NCBI RefSeq assembly: GCF_000313135.1
Contig: NW_004457669.1
Coordinates: 124,001-188,000, forward strand
Direction of reading: 5' to 3'
Length of the DNA stretch: 64,000 nucleotides
Source of the DNA: Acanthamoeba castellanii str. Neff
Lineage: Eukaryota > Discosea > Longamoebia > Acanthamoebidae
Within the stretch, counting starts at the first letter, position 1. Each line of letters begins with the position of its first letter. Made by a program: the position numbers and the translations under genes. The notes beneath the pieces were generated by a model. That model was not told the origin of the DNA and did not search any database. It saw only the letters and a program-made list of their open reading frames with translations. Shown one piece after another: positions 60,620 through 64,000 of the stretch.

Positions 60620-62411
60620 TTACAGTGTGACCCGGGCAACACCGTCGAAGACGACGTCAGCCGGTCCTTCCATCCACACCCGCTCGACGGACTGGTACCT
60701 GTCCCTGCCCTCCTCTGTCGACACGACACGTTGGGAAGTGAGAGGCGGAGACGACAGGAAGCGAAGAGGGCACCGACCGGTCGGTGCTAAGGGACACGTA
60801 CTGGCTGCGGTGGGGGAGAAGTCGACGCGGAGGGTGAGGTCGCCGCCGGTGAGGTGTGCGTGGACAGGCTTCGTGGGGTCTACGCGGTCCAGCACGGTCG
60901 CCACAACGGCCGCAGCCGAGGCTCCGGTGCCGCACGCCAGAGTCTCGCCCACGCCCCTCTCCCACGCCCTGAAGCACCGTCAAGCAGCGCAATGACGTCA
61001 GCACACACGATCTCGATAAGGTAAGCCACAACACACACACACCACAGCTCGACGTACCAGTAGTTGATCTTGTTGGCCGGGAGGACCTGCACGAACCCGA
61101 CGTTGGTACCCTGTGGGAATATGGAACGATCCTTCTCGAGGGCTGGTCCGAGCGTGTACAGCGGCACCTTGTCGGCGTCATCGACGAACACCACCGTGTG
61201 CGGAACCTGACGAACCAGCCGAAGCCACCATCAGGCCGCGAAGAGCGAAACGGACCACTTCGCCCACACACGGTACGCACCCCGACGACCAGCGACGAAA
61301 ACTGGTAGGTGACCCCCTCGAAGACGTAGTCTTCCTCGAGGACAGGGAGGTCGCCCGTGTCCTTGCTCTGCAGCGAGGCGGTGGCGGCGGAGGGCAGGGT
61401 GCACGGCACGGCACTCCGGGCAAAGTCGGGCTTGCCCATGTCGACCCGGATGGCCGTGACGTGAGCGCCGCCGTCGGTGACAGTCAGGTGAGCCACCATT
61501 GTTCCTGCAAGCAAATTTGTAAGCGTGTCGCTGTGCGGTGTGTGGTATTTCAGCGCGTGAGCGGTAGCGCGTGTGTCGCGTGTGTGTGTGTGTGTGTGTG
61601 TGTGTGTACCGGCGGGAGTCTCGATGTAGAGCACGTTTCGATCATTCTTGCCATCTTCGTTCTTTGCCGCCCAGAGCCAGTCCGGCAACAGCTGACCGCG
61701 TCGCTCCCATACCAGTTTGGCCGCACATCGCAGTGCATTCCCGCACATCGGCGCCGCTGCAAAACATCACCCGGTAAGTACCACTTATTCTCCCTACGAC
61801 TGCTAACTCACTCTCCTTCCTCCAAGCACTGACACGCAACGCAGGAACCTACCTGAGCCGTCGGGATTGTAAAGTTCAAATCTGTGGTCGTCACGTCACA
61901 GGTTGAAACGTAAGAAGGTAAGCCCACTGGCCCAACACAACAACACAACACATAACATAACATAACATGACGGAGTTTGTCGGGGCAGAGGGAGAGGTGG
62001 TAGAATGGGTTACCGGAAGTGGTGGGCCGGCTTGCCGGGGAGGGTCGACAGAGTGGCAAAGGGCGGGAGGAGGAGCGTCAGGCCATCAGCGCCCACGCCG
62101 AAGCGCCGCGTACAGAGGGTCTTGGTGACGTGGCCCACGCCGCCTGCCCACACGGAGCGAGCGCGCGAGGCTGCCGGCACGTAGGAGGGGAAGGTGTGCG
62201 AGGTGGCGGCCAGGGCGGCGAGCAGCGGCGACAGCGGGGGTACCTCGACATCGGCGACCGTGTGGCCTCCCGACGGCGGCGACCGGTAGGACTTGGAGTC
62301 TCGGAGCGGCTCGCTCACCATGACGAAGTCGTTGCCCAGCCCGTGCATCTTCACAATGGGCACGTCCACCGCTTGCGGCTGCTCTCTGTTCTCTTGTCGT
62401 CGGTGGTCCAT
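60620..62411 (-). CDS. dapF: Diaminopimelate epimerase
   Basis: Starts at ATG 62409-62411, ends 60620. Motifs are KMHGLGNDFVMV at the start, RFELYNPDGS joined by splicing to AAPMCGNALRCAA (first catalytic Cys), NVGFVQVLPANKINYW, and WERGVGETLACGTGASAAA (second catalytic Cys). Near the end is MEGPADVVFDG. It interconverts LL- and meso-diaminopimelate, the penultimate step of lysine synthesis in bacteria and plants. An insertion after FVMVSEP of about 60 residues (SPPSGGHTV ... ) is longer than usual. Finding it with introns shows a resident eukaryotic gene. It ends 46 bp from the end of the YqaJ gene (convergent). The last intron edge is approximate. Confidence 0.88.
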
Positions 62412-62975
62412 CGTCTTGTTCGCTCGTTTGTTGAGGTGTGTTGTCTTGTGTTTTGAGAATTGATTCACTGGTGTGCAGCCTGGCGAGGTGCTGGGCCTTG
62501 AATGAGATAGCGAAGGAACAACCAGAGAAGAAGCTGACAAACACGACAAATCACGTCGGCAAATGGTGGAGCTCCGCTTCCTGTGGAATCCACCAGCCAT
62601 CTGCCTCGCAACACTTCGTGGTTGGATCCCTCCGTCTCTCTTCTTGGGCGTTGGGAGAAGGAAGGGCACCATCGACTCACACTTAGGATCAACTCACGGA
62701 CATCAGGACCGACAACGTAGCAGGAAAGAAAAGGCACAAGAAACTCTGGCTTTTCAGGTCTGGTGTTCGACAAGGAGGTACCCCAAGCGACCCAAAACCA
62801 TGGTGAGGTCCACTCCACCACCACTGAGTGTTGGTGTGCCTGGTGGAATTGGGCGAGTGGCCGGGATAACATGTGAAGATAGCCGAGTGGTGCGGAGCGT
62901 TTGGGGTGAGGCCAACCGGCTGCGGGCAAGCAAAGGGCAACCACAACACAGTCTCGCAGACTGAACTCAAGTAAT
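62412..62975. other. Divergent intergenic region, no gene seen
   Basis: Lies between the start of the dapF gene (minus) and the start of the amine oxidase (plus). Open frames in it have no recognisable domain. Confidence 0.55.
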
Positions 62976-64000
62976 ATGGAGGGACTGGACTACGACGTGG
63001 TTGTGGTGGGCGCCGGTCTGGCCGGTCTGCGCACTACGCAGTTGCTCGTGCAGCAGGGCCTTTCGGTGCTATGCCTCGAAGCCAACAACGTACGTTGTTG
63101 CTCTGCATTGCTGTGCAGATTGAATTCTGACAAATGATGTGAATTGATTCCTCTCGTTGTGGCACTGCAGTGCGTTGGCGGCCGCACCCGGAGCGCGGTG
63201 AGGGAGGGTTACCGATGGGATGTCGGTGGCCAGTGGCTTGGCCCCACCCAGACCCGCATGCTCAATCTCTGCTCCCAGCTGGGCCTCGCCACCTTCCCCC
63301 AGTACACCGAGGGTACCCCGCTTGTTTATTATTCATTATTAGTATTTCATTTATTATTCTATTATTTAAACTTGAAATAATGTAATTGTTATTCTTATGT
63401 GGCCCTTTGGCGCTACAGGTAAAAAGTGGGTGGACGTGCTGGGCAAGAAGAAGACGTACACGGGCACCATCCCGCCGCTCACGATCGCCTCCTTGATCGA
63501 CATCCAGCTGGGCATCTGGAAGATCGACGCCCTCGCCAAGACCGTGCCCAAGGGGAGGTACCCAAGCACTTCGAAGTCTGCTTCAGGTCAACCCAGTCAG
63601 CTGATGGTTGATGGTCTCTTCTTGGTCGCTGCGTTGGCCTATGCCGTGAGCAGACCGCAGGATTGCCCGAATGCCCGGGAGTGGGACAACATGACCGTGG
63701 AGACGTGGAAGCACCAGAACCTCTGGACCGATGGCGCCAAGGCCATGTGGGACATCGGCGTGCGGTACGCTCCCGAGGCGCCACATCACCCTGTGACATC
63801 CACCTTCGCGCTGACCACTTCTTCTTCTTCTTCTTTTCTTCCACAGCGCCGTCTACTCTTCCGACCCGGCAGAGCTTTCGTTCCTCTTCTTCCTTCACTA
63901 CATCCAGTTCGCTTCTTCGCCCCCCACTTTCTCTGACGGCTCCCACTCCCACGAGTCTGACCTTTTCTGACCCAAAAATGCAGTTGCGCCGGCGGGTACA
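62976..64000 (+). CDS. FAD-dependent amine oxidase (monoamine oxidase type), 3' end outside window
   Basis: Exons 62976-63089, 63171-63312, 63419-63557, 63654-63764, 63847-63906 and 63984 onward. It opens with the dinucleotide-binding motif DVVVVGAGLAGLRTTQLL and ELEANN-like acid (CLEANN). Next is the FAD-contact block CVGGRTRSAVREGYRWDVGG with QWLGPTQTRM. Later pieces are REWDNMTVETWKHQNLWTDG and DPAELSFLFFLHYIHCAGGY, which fit the MAO/flavin-containing amine oxidase family. No signal peptide is seen. The substrate cannot be read from this part. The gene continues past base 64000. Confidence 0.9.

Noticed and set aside
62465..62944. 159-codon minus-strand frame upstream of the dapF gene
   Set aside because: No homology recognised, and it overlaps the promoter region between two divergent genes.

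Overview
This is a eukaryotic nuclear window. Exons are GC-rich, introns are short (mostly 60-200 bp) and spliceosomal, and spacing is tight with no transposon-dense blocks. Many introns carry CACACG/GTGTCG-type simple repeats. Together with the gene content this fits an amoebozoan, most likely Acanthamoeba or a close relative; that assignment is inference. A 167-base run of N (13747-13913) marks an assembly gap. I placed about 22 protein genes by joining exons at GT-AG (or rare GC-AG) junctions that restore a protein family. Family names are recognised from memory, not from a database search.

Layout. 1-8.1 kb: a protein kinase (5' end cut off), a small complex III-like membrane subunit, two tandem Rab7-like GTPases on the minus strand, and a secreted S28 serine peptidase. 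8.3-12.8 kb (minus): a CH-IQ-DH-PH Rho exchange factor. 13.2-21.9 kb (plus): a WD40/alpha-solenoid protein with a C-terminal zinc ribbon, resembling the TTRAY subunit of the TSET coat; a mitochondrial-type RRM gene lies on the opposite strand inside its largest intron. 22.2-28.8 kb (minus): dolichol-phosphate mannosyltransferase, a PhyH-type dioxygenase, and a BRCT + RRM + coiled-coil protein with a C-terminal hydrophobic anchor. 29.2-38 kb: two universal-stress-protein genes, an LRR protein, a glutathione transferase, a Zn2Cys6 regulator and a Ras relic. 38.9-45.1 kb (minus): an RNA-processing run (two-zinc-knuckle SR protein, CPSF6-like factor, dyskerin). 45.4-52.2 kb: a Sec1/Munc18 (SCFD2-like) protein, a LIM protein and a UBE2D-type E2.

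52.4-54.9 kb is the odd region. A decayed copy of part of the LIM gene sits next to a 2.3-kb island that is almost free of CpG and carries broken minus-strand reading frames of unknown family. It looks like silenced, methylation-decayed foreign or mobile DNA. 55.2-60.6 kb holds a divergent pair 83 bp apart: a FANCB-like protein and a YqaJ/lambda-exonuclease-like nuclease whose first exon encodes two membrane helices. The window ends with diaminopimelate epimerase (minus) and an FAD amine oxidase cut off at the edge.

Themes: membrane traffic (Rab7, TSET-like, Sec1-like), RNA processing, and possible DNA repair (BRCT protein, FANCB-like, YqaJ nuclease). Start codons are uncertain for Rab7 copy A and the PhyH gene, and some internal exon edges in the TTRAY-like gene are approximate.
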